From contig CAXUKO010000001.1 of assembly GCA_964251665.1 (NCBI GenBank), positions 186,001 to 250,000 of the forward strand: a stretch of DNA of 64,000 nt, read 5' to 3'. The DNA comes from JBBQLG01 sp964251665. Its GTDB lineage: Bacteria; Bacteroidota; Bacteroidia; Cytophagales; Spirosomataceae. Of this stretch, positions 57,031 to 64,000 are shown in pieces (the stretch's first letter is position 1; every line of letters starts with the position of its first letter). Below the pieces are notes generated by a model. It was not told the DNA's origin. It was given only the letters and a program-made list of their open reading frames with translations, and ran no database searches. Made by a program: the position numbers and the translations under genes.

Positions 57031-57345
57031 ATGAGCCAGACCCAGAAAGATTCTTTTCACGACCTTATCCACGGCGACAAGCCTGTTCTGGTCGATTTTT
57101 ATGCTGATTGGTGCGGTCCCTGTAAAGCACAGGCTCCCATTCTGAAGCAACTCGCCGACCGCACAAACGATGGTCTTCGCATTGTTAAGGTAGACATTGA
57201 CCGCAGCCGGGCAGCCGCTACCAAATACCAGATTCAGAGCGTCCCAACGCTGATTTTGTTCAATAAGGGCAAGGTCGTCTGGCGGAAATCGGGTGCACAG
57301 TCATTACACACCCTCGAAGGATTAGTGAAGCCGTACGTAGGTTAA
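57031..57345 (+). CDS. trxA: Thioredoxin
   Basis: A 104-residue thioredoxin with active site ADWCGPCKAQAP (Cys about 31 and 34), conserved cis-Pro in IQSVPTLILFNKG, and a closing helix. It is cytoplasmic, with no signal peptide. It is convergent with rnhB, sharing the terminator at 57359-57425. Confidence 0.95.
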   Translation: MSQTQKDSFHDLIHGDKPVLVDFYADWCGPCKAQAPILKQLADRTNDGLRIVKVDIDRSRAAATKYQIQSVPTLILFNKGKVVWRKSGAQSLHTLEGLVKPYVG

Positions 57346-57358
57346 CACCTCATTAACA

Positions 57359-57425
57359 GTCAAAAAAAGGGAGGAATCAGATGCTATATCTCGACGGTCT
57401 GGCATCTGGTGCCTCCCTTTTTGAC
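57359..57425. terminator. Shared terminator of trxA and rnhB
   Basis: GTCAAAAAAAGGGAGG (57359-57374) pairs with CCTCCCTTTTTGAC (57412-57425). An inner CAGATGC/GCATCTG pair closes a long stem, with T-runs on both strands. Confidence 0.85.
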
Positions 57426-57431
57426 TAAACG

Positions 57432-58007
57432 CTACAGCAGTCGGAAACTCATCCGGTGCCAGACCGTCGTGCCGAATTCCCGCAGAGCGGCCCGGTGTAA
57501 GGGAGTGGGATAACCTGCATTCTGCGCCCATCCGTAAGCCGGAAAATCCTGCCCGAGTTGCGTCATAAGGGTATCGCGGTAGGTTTTGGCCAGTACGGAA
57601 GCGGCTGCAATGGACAGAAATTTCGTGTCGCCTTTAACGATACAGGTATGAGGTACCATTGGATACGGCACAAACCGGTTGCCATCAACCAGCAGGTGTT
57701 CGGGCGTTATAGCCAGCGCATCTACGGCGCGGTGCATGGCCAGGAAACTGGCTTTCAGAATATTGATCTGGTCAATCTCTCCTGCGGAGGCCTCTGCCAC
57801 GGCCCAGGCAACGGCATCGCGCTCGATGTCGATACGCAGCCGGTCGCGCTGACGGGCACTGAGTTGCTTGGAGTCGGTCAGGATGGGATGTGTATAATCA
57901 GGGGGCAGAATGACCGCAGCGGCTACCACCGGCCCGGCCAGACAACCCCGCCCCACTTCGTCCAGCCCAGCCTCCGTTACATTGGCGGTATAATGAGATT
58001 TCAGCAT
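57432..58007 (-). CDS. rnhB: Ribonuclease HII
   Basis: A 191-residue enzyme. GLDEVGRGCLAGPVVAAAVI has the first acidic pair, LTDSKQLSARQRDRL follows, and LVDGNRF plus FLSIAAASVLAKTYRD complete the fold. It removes RNA from RNA-DNA hybrids and misplaced ribonucleotides. Its ATG shares one base with the stop region of the BatA-like gene (58007), so it is the last gene of that operon. Confidence 0.95.
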   Translation of the reverse strand: MLKSHYTANVTEAGLDEVGRGCLAGPVVAAAVILPPDYTHPILTDSKQLSARQRDRLRIDIERDAVAWAVAEASAGEIDQINILKASFLAMHRAVDALAITPEHLLVDGNRFVPYPMVPHTCIVKGDTKFLSIAAASVLAKTYRDTLMTQLGQDFPAYGWAQNAGYPTPLHRAALREFGTTVWHRMSFRLL

Positions 58008-59035
58008 TAATCTTCCAGGATATTACCGAAGATGGTGTTCTTCAAAAACAAGGCAAACAATAAGAGCACAATGGCCCAGTAGAGATAGACCCGGTAGTAA
58101 TCCTGCACATCCTCATAAACGCGGGTACGAACGGGTGCTTTCTCTAACCGATTGATGTCGGCAAAAATGGTTCGTAACCGACCGGCATCCGTCGCCCGGA
58201 AAAAGTGGCCATTGGCCGTGTTGGCTATGGTACGCAGAATGCCTTCGTCTACGGTAGCGGCCACTCCAGTTGTATCGGCCCGACGGGCAACCGGCCGTCC
58301 CAAAGCAATGGTATACACCCGAATACCGAACCCGGTAGCCAGTCGGGCCGCCGTAATCGGGTCAAGATTACCCGCCGTATTGTCGCCATCACTAAGCAGA
58401 ATGACCACTTTACTGGTGCCGGTCGATTCGCGCATCCGGTTGATACAGCGGGCCAGTGCATCACCAATGGCCGTACCCGACACCGCGATCATTCTGTCAC
58501 TTAATTCAGTGAGGTACTGCCGAATCAGGTCGTAGTCGGTTGTTAGCGGGCAGAGTGAAAAAGCTTCTCCCGCAAAAACGACTAGACCAATGCGGTCGTT
58601 TTTGCGACCGGCCACAAATGCCTGCGCCACCCGCCGGGCTGCTTCCAGTCGATTCGGTTTCAGATCCGTCTCGGTCATGGACGACGACACATCCAGCGCC
58701 AGCATTATGTCGATTCCTTCGGATTGGTCTTCCCGCTGTTCCCGCACAATCTGGGGTCGGGCCAGGGCTACCAACACCAGTGCCATAGCGGCAAACATAG
58801 TGATAGGAAGCAGGTAACGCAGGGCACTCAGCAGCGACGTAACCGGCCCGTGCCCGCCCGTTGTTTGCCCAAACGACATATTCAGCCGCTGCCCTGCTTT
58901 TCGAAACAACAGATACCGCAGGCCAAACAGTAACCCAATAGCCGGGATGGCGTAGAGTGCTGCCGGATACTCGACCCGGAACTGAGACCAGGTACCGGGC
59001 AAAAACCAGTGCAGTGAATACCAGGGTTCGGTCAT
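58007..59035 (-). CDS. BatA-like von Willebrand A membrane protein
   Basis: A 342-residue protein with membrane segments near 22-40, 75-95 and at the end (YLYWAIVLLLFALFL). The VWA domain has the MIDAS motif DIMLALDVSSSMTETDLKPN (DxSxS), with further metal residues in GTAIGDAL and ILLSDGDNTAG. It is the Bat/aerotolerance type. It lies downstream of DUF58 and a BatD-like gene, overlapping the latter by four bases. Confidence 0.9.
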   Translation of the reverse strand: MTEPWYSLHWFLPGTWSQFRVEYPAALYAIPAIGLLFGLRYLLFRKAGQRLNMSFGQTTGGHGPVTSLLSALRYLLPITMFAAMALVLVALARPQIVREQREDQSEGIDIMLALDVSSSMTETDLKPNRLEAARRVAQAFVAGRKNDRIGLVVFAGEAFSLCPLTTDYDLIRQYLTELSDRMIAVSGTAIGDALARCINRMRESTGTSKVVILLSDGDNTAGNLDPITAARLATGFGIRVYTIALGRPVARRADTTGVAATVDEGILRTIANTANGHFFRATDAGRLRTIFADINRLEKAPVRTRVYEDVQDYYRVYLYWAIVLLLFALFLKNTIFGNILED

Positions 59036-60084
59036 GCGGTCGGATTAGCGGGTGTGGAAAGGGTAGGGGACTGCGGTTGTTGCAGAACTTCGCGCCGGGC
59101 CTGATACCGCCGGACGGCTACCTCACGCAGCACCTTCAGGGCATCGATGGACCGTTCCGTAAAAGCACCGCCGTAAATCATCTGATCAACCTCGCGCAGG
59201 GCATCGGTAAGCGACTCATCGTTGATTCGGTCGGCAATTTCGCGGCTCGTCATGGAGGCATACGGTGCCCGTTCCAGGCGTTCGAGGTAACTTTTCCAGC
59301 CCACAACGGCCTGGTTTGCGGTATCCGCTGCGGTATCGGCAGTAATGTCCCGTTTCAGTCGGGTAAACTCCCGGCTGAACCGACGGTGCCGCTGATCGAG
59401 TTGCAGCAAGCGCCATTGCCGCCGGATGGACCGGTTGAACAGGCCATACACGACGGCAAGCAGGACGCTGATGAACAGCAGCGTTATACCTAAATACGGG
59501 TAGTTAAATTGCTGGCGCAGAGGTACTACGTCCGTTTCAGATACCAGGGTTAGCGTACCGGGGCGGCTTATATCGCTTAGATGCGACCGCAGAAATACGG
59601 TGTCGGGCGTGGCTAACAGCACCACCGAGTCAGCCCCGTTGGTCATGCGGATGGGTACCTGCAGCAACTGCATACCCGCCGTCTCGAACGATACCAGTGT
59701 ATAAACGGCACTATCGAGACTCATTGCATCCGGGGTGCCGACGTTTTGCGTTCGGGTGGGAAACAGGGTTACGTTTCGTACCCAGAAGGGAGCGAAGTTT
59801 CGACTGGTATCGGGAAAAAAGACCTCCTCACCCGACCGATGCCAGAAACTCAGGGCATACTGAAACGGTCGGCCAATCTCGATGGTATCGGTCAGGAACC
59901 GGCCAACGGGGAGGTTTGCTCCGGCGGGCTGCTCACTCGTTACCTCCGTCCGAACCGGAACCGCAACCGGATTTTTTGTGCCACTGACCTGCGCTGTGGC
60001 CACCGACCCAATACACAAGTCAGCGGCCAGCACGAGCCAGCTTAATAGCTGCATAGGTTTCGGCATCCCTGATCCGTGGCTCAT
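59032..60084 (-). CDS. BatD-like or DUF4381-like membrane protein
   Basis: 350 residues from the ATG at 60084, which overlaps the DUF58 stop by ATGA; later ATGs at 60066 and 60054 are alternatives. It has a signal peptide (MQLLSWLVLAADLCIGSVAT-AQ), a beta-rich periplasmic part and one membrane segment (YLGITLLFISVLLAVVYGLF, about 225). A cytoplasmic helical part ends in Pro/Gln. Place in the operon suggests the BatD role, but no sure family motif is seen. Confidence 0.65.
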   Translation of the reverse strand: MSHGSGMPKPMQLLSWLVLAADLCIGSVATAQVSGTKNPVAVPVRTEVTSEQPAGANLPVGRFLTDTIEIGRPFQYALSFWHRSGEEVFFPDTSRNFAPFWVRNVTLFPTRTQNVGTPDAMSLDSAVYTLVSFETAGMQLLQVPIRMTNGADSVVLLATPDTVFLRSHLSDISRPGTLTLVSETDVVPLRQQFNYPYLGITLLFISVLLAVVYGLFNRSIRRQWRLLQLDQRHRRFSREFTRLKRDITADTAADTANQAVVGWKSYLERLERAPYASMTSREIADRINDESLTDALREVDQMIYGGAFTERSIDALKVLREVAVRRYQARREVLQQPQSPTLSTPANPTA

Positions 60085-60947
60085 TGGTATTTTCGGATTC
60101 GGAATAAGTCGATCAGCGTAGGCACAAAGTCGGCCTGGGCATCGAGGGCCACATAATTGGCGTTGTACTGCCGGCACAGCCGCTCCAGTCGGGTGCGGTT
60201 CTGCTCAAAGGTTTCCCGCAGATTACTCCTGAACGAGCGGGCCGAGGTGTTGACCCAAACGGTTCGGCGGGTTTCGGTATCAAACACCGGAATGATGCCC
60301 AGCCGGGGCAGATTTACCTCCCGCTGGTCGTACAGATGAATCACTACCAGGTCGTGCTTTTTGGCCAGCGCTTTCAGGTTATGCTCGTAGCCCGCGTCGA
60401 TAAAATCGGAGAGCAGAAAGACGACAGACCGACGTTTAAGGATGTTGAGCGTAAAGAGCAGGGCATTGGCAAGGTCGGTGCCCGCCGATAGCGGTTGTAG
60501 TTTGAACAGGCTGGTAATGAGTTGATATCCCTGTTTAAGGGTATTAGCGGGCTTCAGGTATTTTTCTTTCTGGTCGGAAAAACAGTACATACCCACGTGG
60601 CTGGCCTCGCGCAGGGCCGACATGGCCAGTACGCCACAGACTTCGCGGGTGGTATCGAGTTTAGACCGTTGACGCGGGCCAACTTCCTGCGAAGCACTCA
60701 CATCGACCACAAAAAAGACGGTCTGATCCTTCTCTTCCCGGAATACTTTTACGAACGTGCCGTGACCCTTAGAGGAAACATTCCAGTCGATGGCCCGCAC
60801 ATCATCACCGTACTGATATGTTCGTAAATCACTGAATTCCAAGCCGCTTCCTTTAAAAACAGACCGAAAATTGCCGCGCATCTGTGAGTTAACCGCCTTG
60901 CGGATGCGGATTTCGTAGTTACGAAGCCGGGCCAGAAATTCATCCAT
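60081..60947 (-). CDS. DUF58-domain protein
   Basis: A 288-residue soluble protein. It has the DUF58 motif GSGLEFSDLRTYQYGDDVRA then IDWNVSSKGHGTFVKVFREE, followed by a VWA-like stretch VFFVVDVSASQEVG and FLLSDFIDAGYE. It is typically encoded with a MoxR ATPase and Bat proteins; no MoxR gene is adjacent here. It is first in the operon DUF58-BatD-like-BatA-rnhB. Confidence 0.88.
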   Translation of the reverse strand: MDEFLARLRNYEIRIRKAVNSQMRGNFRSVFKGSGLEFSDLRTYQYGDDVRAIDWNVSSKGHGTFVKVFREEKDQTVFFVVDVSASQEVGPRQRSKLDTTREVCGVLAMSALREASHVGMYCFSDQKEKYLKPANTLKQGYQLITSLFKLQPLSAGTDLANALLFTLNILKRRSVVFLLSDFIDAGYEHNLKALAKKHDLVVIHLYDQREVNLPRLGIIPVFDTETRRTVWVNTSARSFRSNLRETFEQNRTRLERLCRQYNANYVALDAQADFVPTLIDLFRIRKYQ

Positions 60948-60979
60948 ACTGCCTGATAATTACCGAACTTTGCGGGAAA

Positions 60980-61080
60980 GGATGGACCCGCAGATTATCA
61001 TGATTCTTATGACCCAAAAAGATCATTTTTAATCTTAACGATCATGAAAATCTGCCGGGGCTGTCCGTGCGGGTCCATCC
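60980..61080. repeat. Imperfect inverted repeat between divergent genes
   Basis: Outer arms GGATGGACCCGCA (60980-60992) and TGCGGGTCCATCC (61068-61080) are exact. Inner partial pairing involves CAGATTATCATGAT and ATCATGAAAATCTG. It spans the whole divergent promoter region of the DUF58 operon and the DUF4296 gene. Confidence 0.75.
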
Positions 61081-61095
61081 TCCCACAAAATTAAC

Positions 61096-61500
61096 GTGAA
61101 AACTACGGACTCCGACATGAAACGTGCGAAAGCCCTATCCCATACGGTCTGGTTTCTGAGCTGCCTGCTTACTGTGGCCTGTGGCCCGGCAGCCAGGAAT
61201 CAGGTACCCTGCCCCGATAACCTGATGCCCGCCGACCAGATGGCCACTATCCTGACCGAAGTGCATATTGCCGAGTCGCGGGTGAGCAAGCTGGGTTTAT
61301 CGTCGGCGGATTCGTCAGCGCTGTTGTATAAACGGCTGGAAGGGCAGATTTACAAAAAATTAAAGGTCGATACGGCCTCGTACCGACAGAGTTACATCTA
61401 TTACGCGTCTGATCCTGCCCAGTTCGAAGCGATTTATAAGGAGGTGGTCAAAAAGTTGCAACAGCGCTTAGACGCGCACAAAACACCGGCTAACCCATGA
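61096..61500 (+). CDS. DUF4296 lipoprotein
   Basis: A 134-residue protein. The lipobox-like run is FLSCLLTVACGPAA, with Cys near residue 29, so probably a lipoprotein. The DUF4296 body has LMPADQMATILTEVHIAESR and YYASDPAQFEAIYKEVVKKL. An ATG at 61117 is an alternative start. Function is unknown; these are common in Bacteroidota. It overlaps the next gene by ATGA. Confidence 0.82.
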   Translation: MKTTDSDMKRAKALSHTVWFLSCLLTVACGPAARNQVPCPDNLMPADQMATILTEVHIAESRVSKLGLSSADSSALLYKRLEGQIYKKLKVDTASYRQSYIYYASDPAQFEAIYKEVVKKLQQRLDAHKTPANP

Positions 61501-62810
61501 TAACCGGAATTATTGGGGGCGGCATTTCGGGTCTTACACTGGCCTACGAACTACAGCGACAGGGGCAGGCCTATCACCTTTGGGAAGCGAGCGATACGCC
61601 CGGCGGCTATATCCGGTCGGTGCGTGACGGAACGTATCTGCGCGAACTCGGGCCTAATTCACTGCTCGGCGATCAGGAATTGCTGGATTGGCTCGCTAAC
61701 CTCGGCCTGACCAACGATCTGTTGTTTGCCAAACCGGTCAGCAAATCCCGCTATATCTTCCGGCGGGGGCAGTACCGAAAACTGCCGTCCGGTCCACCCT
61801 CACTGCTATTTGGCGGCTTTTTCTCCTGGAAAACCAAGTGGGCTGTGTTCCGGGAACTGAGCAATAAAACAACCTCACCTGCGGGTGAAACGTTGACTCA
61901 GTTTTTCCAGCGTCGGTTTACGGATGAACTGGTTGATTATGCGCTGGCCCCGTTTGTCGCCGGTATTTATGCCGGTGATCCCGAAGAACTGCTGGTTTCT
62001 GAAACGTTTCCAGTGCTGCTGACCTACGAAAAAGAGTACGGCTCGGTCCTTCGGGGACTGATCAAAAACCAGTCGGCAACTGGCAGGCGGCAGTCGTTCA
62101 GCTTTCGAAACGGCATGCAGACGCTGCCCATTGCGCTGGCTCAGCAACTCACCCATGTCCGGTATAACCAACCGGTGCAGCGCATCGACCGGCTTTCGGG
62201 CGGGCAATGGCAAGTCAATACCGCATCGGGTCCGGTGGTTGTTGATCGGTTGGTTATCTGCACGGGTACCGATCCGGCTGCCCGCCTGCTGGAAAGCTAT
62301 TACCCGACTGTTGCAACGGCCCTCCGCCAGATTGAGTATCCCCCCATGACGGCGGTGCATTCGGTCTACAAACGCGACGATGTAACGCACCCGCTCGACG
62401 GCTTTGGGGCACTGAATCCTAAGGTAGAAGGCCGGTTTGCAGCCGGGCATATCTGGAGCAGTTCGACATTTGATTTCCGATGCCCGGCAGGGGAAGTGCT
62501 CTTTACTACGTTCGTGGGCGGAACGGCAGGGGTGGGTAAAGCGCAGTTGCCCGATGATACACTGCTACAACAGGTACATCAGGAACTGAGCGATGCGTTT
62601 GGAATCAGCGCGGCTACACCCGTCCGGCGCGACATTTACCGGTGGGAGCGGGCCATTCCGCAGTACAATGCCCGGGCACTGGCGTTGAAACAACAGATAC
62701 CCGCACTGGAATCGGATGGTGTCTGGGTCTGCGCCAACTGGTACGGGGGGGTATCGCTGTCGGACTGCATCAAAAAAGCAAAGGCACTTGCTGTAAATTT
62801 TTTGTCTTAA
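61497..62810 (+). CDS. hemG: Protoporphyrinogen oxidase (HemY type)
   Basis: A 437-residue FAD enzyme. Rossmann start IIGGGISGLTLAYELQRQG, FAD-contact ELGPNSLLGDQELLDWLANL, YAGDPEELLV, and C-terminal VCANWYGGVSLSDCIKKA with the second FAD motif. It oxidises protoporphyrinogen IX in haem synthesis. Its ATG overlaps the stop of the DUF4296 gene. The family symbol is used as hemG or hemY by different authors. Confidence 0.9.
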   Translation: MITGIIGGGISGLTLAYELQRQGQAYHLWEASDTPGGYIRSVRDGTYLRELGPNSLLGDQELLDWLANLGLTNDLLFAKPVSKSRYIFRRGQYRKLPSGPPSLLFGGFFSWKTKWAVFRELSNKTTSPAGETLTQFFQRRFTDELVDYALAPFVAGIYAGDPEELLVSETFPVLLTYEKEYGSVLRGLIKNQSATGRRQSFSFRNGMQTLPIALAQQLTHVRYNQPVQRIDRLSGGQWQVNTASGPVVVDRLVICTGTDPAARLLESYYPTVATALRQIEYPPMTAVHSVYKRDDVTHPLDGFGALNPKVEGRFAAGHIWSSSTFDFRCPAGEVLFTTFVGGTAGVGKAQLPDDTLLQQVHQELSDAFGISAATPVRRDIYRWERAIPQYNARALALKQQIPALESDGVWVCANWYGGVSLSDCIKKAKALAVNFLS

Positions 62811-62916
62811 AATTTCTTAATCCTGTACCATTTTTAGTGGATAACTGTTATATTATCAACGGATAGCAGTTCTGGCTGCCTCTCCATTGCTACACCTCGT
62901 TACGTAACCCATATCC

Positions 62917-63696
62917 ATGAAAACTTGTCTGGTTGTTATTCCGACTTACAACGAGATTGAAAATATCGAAGCCATCATTCGCCGGGTGTTCGCCCTGTCT
63001 GAACCCTTTGACGTGCTGATTGTAGACGATGGTTCGCCCGATGGTACGGCGCATTGTGTTCGTATGCTGCAGGATGAAGAATTTGGCGGACGACTGCACT
63101 TACTCGAACGAAAGGGAAAGCTGGGTCTCGGCACGGCTTACATCGACGGGTTCAAGTGGGCGCTGGCGCGGGACTATCAGTTTCTGTTCGAGATGGATGC
63201 TGACTTTTCGCATAACCCCGCCGACCTGCTTCAGTTGTACAGGGCCTGTGCTTCGGGCGGCAGCGATGTGGCTGTCGGCTCCCGCTATATCAAAGGCGTA
63301 AACGTGGTGAACTGGCCGATGGGCCGGGTGCTGATGTCGTATTTTGCGGGCGTTTATGTCCGGTTCGTAACCGGCATGCCGGTCATGGACCCCACGGCTG
63401 GTTTCGTCTGTTACCAGCGTAATGTGCTGGAGGTGTTACTTCAGAACCCGATTAAATTCGTGGGGTACGCTTTCCAGATCGAGATGAAATTTACTTGCTG
63501 GAAGTACGGATTCATGATTCAGGAAGTGCCGATCATCTTTACCGACCGGACTAAAGGCGTGTCTAAAATGTCGTCCAAAATCTTCAAGGAAGCTATATTG
63601 GGCGTCATCCAGATGAAGGTTAGCTCGTTCTTCCGCGAGTATATCCCCCGCCGGAGTTCTCCGCTGGAACTGGCCGAACCAGTTGATGCGGTATAG
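62917..63696 (+). CDS. Polyprenol-phosphate mannosyltransferase-like (GT2)
   Basis: A 259-residue GT2 enzyme. CLVVIPTYNEIENIEAIIRR and VDDGSPDGTAHCVRML bind the nucleotide sugar, EMDADFSHNP is the DxD-type motif, and VGSRYIKGVNVVNWPMGRV with IIFTDRTKGVSKMS complete the Dpm1-like pattern. It has no membrane tail, as in short Dpm1 forms. It transfers mannose or a related sugar to polyprenol phosphate at the membrane. Confidence 0.9.
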   Translation: MKTCLVVIPTYNEIENIEAIIRRVFALSEPFDVLIVDDGSPDGTAHCVRMLQDEEFGGRLHLLERKGKLGLGTAYIDGFKWALARDYQFLFEMDADFSHNPADLLQLYRACASGGSDVAVGSRYIKGVNVVNWPMGRVLMSYFAGVYVRFVTGMPVMDPTAGFVCYQRNVLEVLLQNPIKFVGYAFQIEMKFTCWKYGFMIQEVPIIFTDRTKGVSKMSSKIFKEAILGVIQMKVSSFFREYIPRRSSPLELAEPVDAV

Positions 63697-63790
63697 TACA
63701 TAAGTCTATTCTGGTCCCGTACAAACCTTTCAGGCGCATTGTTATTGAGGGCGTCCTCCTTAATTTTGACAGAATTAACTCACGACGCGT

Positions 63791-64000
63791 ATGACGTTGG
63801 TAATAGAAACAAGTGAGCAGCACAGGGCTTTGTTCGACGAATTAGCCAAGGCGATTGGTGCCACTATTCATGTGCAGGAGTCTGATCCATCCGAGAGTGA
63901 TAGTGCCGTACTTGATCGGATTGAACGGAGTTATAAACAAGCCAAAGCTGAAGCACGTGGCGAAGTAAAGCTGAGAAGACTGGACGACTTTTTCAAAACC
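63791..64000 (+). CDS. Small antitoxin-like protein, 3' end beyond window
   Basis: An ATG at 63791 opens a frame that runs to the window edge: MTLVIETSEQHRALFDELAK, then a charged helical middle, ending EVKLRRLDDFFKT. Seventy codons are seen without a stop. The short helical shape and the closing LRRLDDFF resemble type II antitoxins of Bacteroidota, whose toxin gene would lie just downstream. The family is not certain. Confidence 0.6.
   Translation, partial: MTLVIETSEQHRALFDELAKAIGATIHVQESDPSESDSAVLDRIERSYKQAKAEARGEVKLRRLDDFFKT

Overview
The window reads as chromosomal DNA of a Cytophagales-type Bacteroidota, most like Spirosoma and relatives. The grounds are TAnnTTTG -7 promoter boxes, a T9SS-type C-terminal sorting domain, a CheB-CheR-PAS-kinase giant, DUF4296 and Bat-type operons, and short palindromic repeats between genes. 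This assignment is inference from gene content; no rRNA is present.

Layout. Bases 1-5900 hold a RES/Xre toxin-antitoxin pair (toxin cut by the window edge), a small secreted NTF2-like protein, penicillin-binding protein 1C and a beta-CASP metallo-beta-lactamase RNase. At 5944-6027 lies an intact tRNA-Leu(CAG). Its last 21 bases plus 2 flanking bases (23 bp, 6007-6029) recur exactly at 29363-29385. The 23.4 kb between the two copies is an integrative element. It carries a WYL regulator, a complete type I (I-B-like) CRISPR-Cas operon in the order cas6-cas5-cas8-cas7-cas3-cas4-cas1-cas2, and a leader. An array of at least 109 repeats follows, broken by a 100-N assembly gap. After it come a leftward mobility block of a small unknown protein, two RecA-fold ATPases, an unknown protein, an excisionase-like HTH protein, another unknown protein and a tyrosine integrase. 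No relaxase or conjugation genes are seen.

Beyond the right attachment site, 29386-31063 looks like a second, smaller, decayed insertion: two secreted hypotheticals and a gene fragment. It ends in a 15-bp third copy of the tRNA 3' end. Each of the three tRNA-end copies is followed by its own intrinsic terminator.

From 31 to 51 kb the chromosome holds an outer-membrane barrel protein, a YegD-like Hsp70, a YihY/BrkB membrane protein and a signalling district. That district has four single-domain response regulators, a 1400-residue CheB-CheR-PAS-histidine kinase, a separate CheB with a zinc-ribbon-like tail, and a CHASE3/PAS/kinase/receiver/HPt hybrid. A large S8-like secreted peptidase with duplicated C-terminal domains lies among them.

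From 51 to 64 kb are a three-subunit molybdenum hydroxylase (2Fe-2S, FAD, Mo subunits), a secreted amidase, thioredoxin, and a leftward DUF58-BatD-like-BatA-rnhB operon. They are followed by a DUF4296 lipoprotein overlapping protoporphyrinogen oxidase, a polyprenol-phosphate mannosyltransferase, and a small antitoxin-like gene cut by the window end.

The most notable structure is the whole adaptive immune locus packaged with its own integrase between tRNA-Leu direct repeats, so that immunity and spacer memory could move as one unit.
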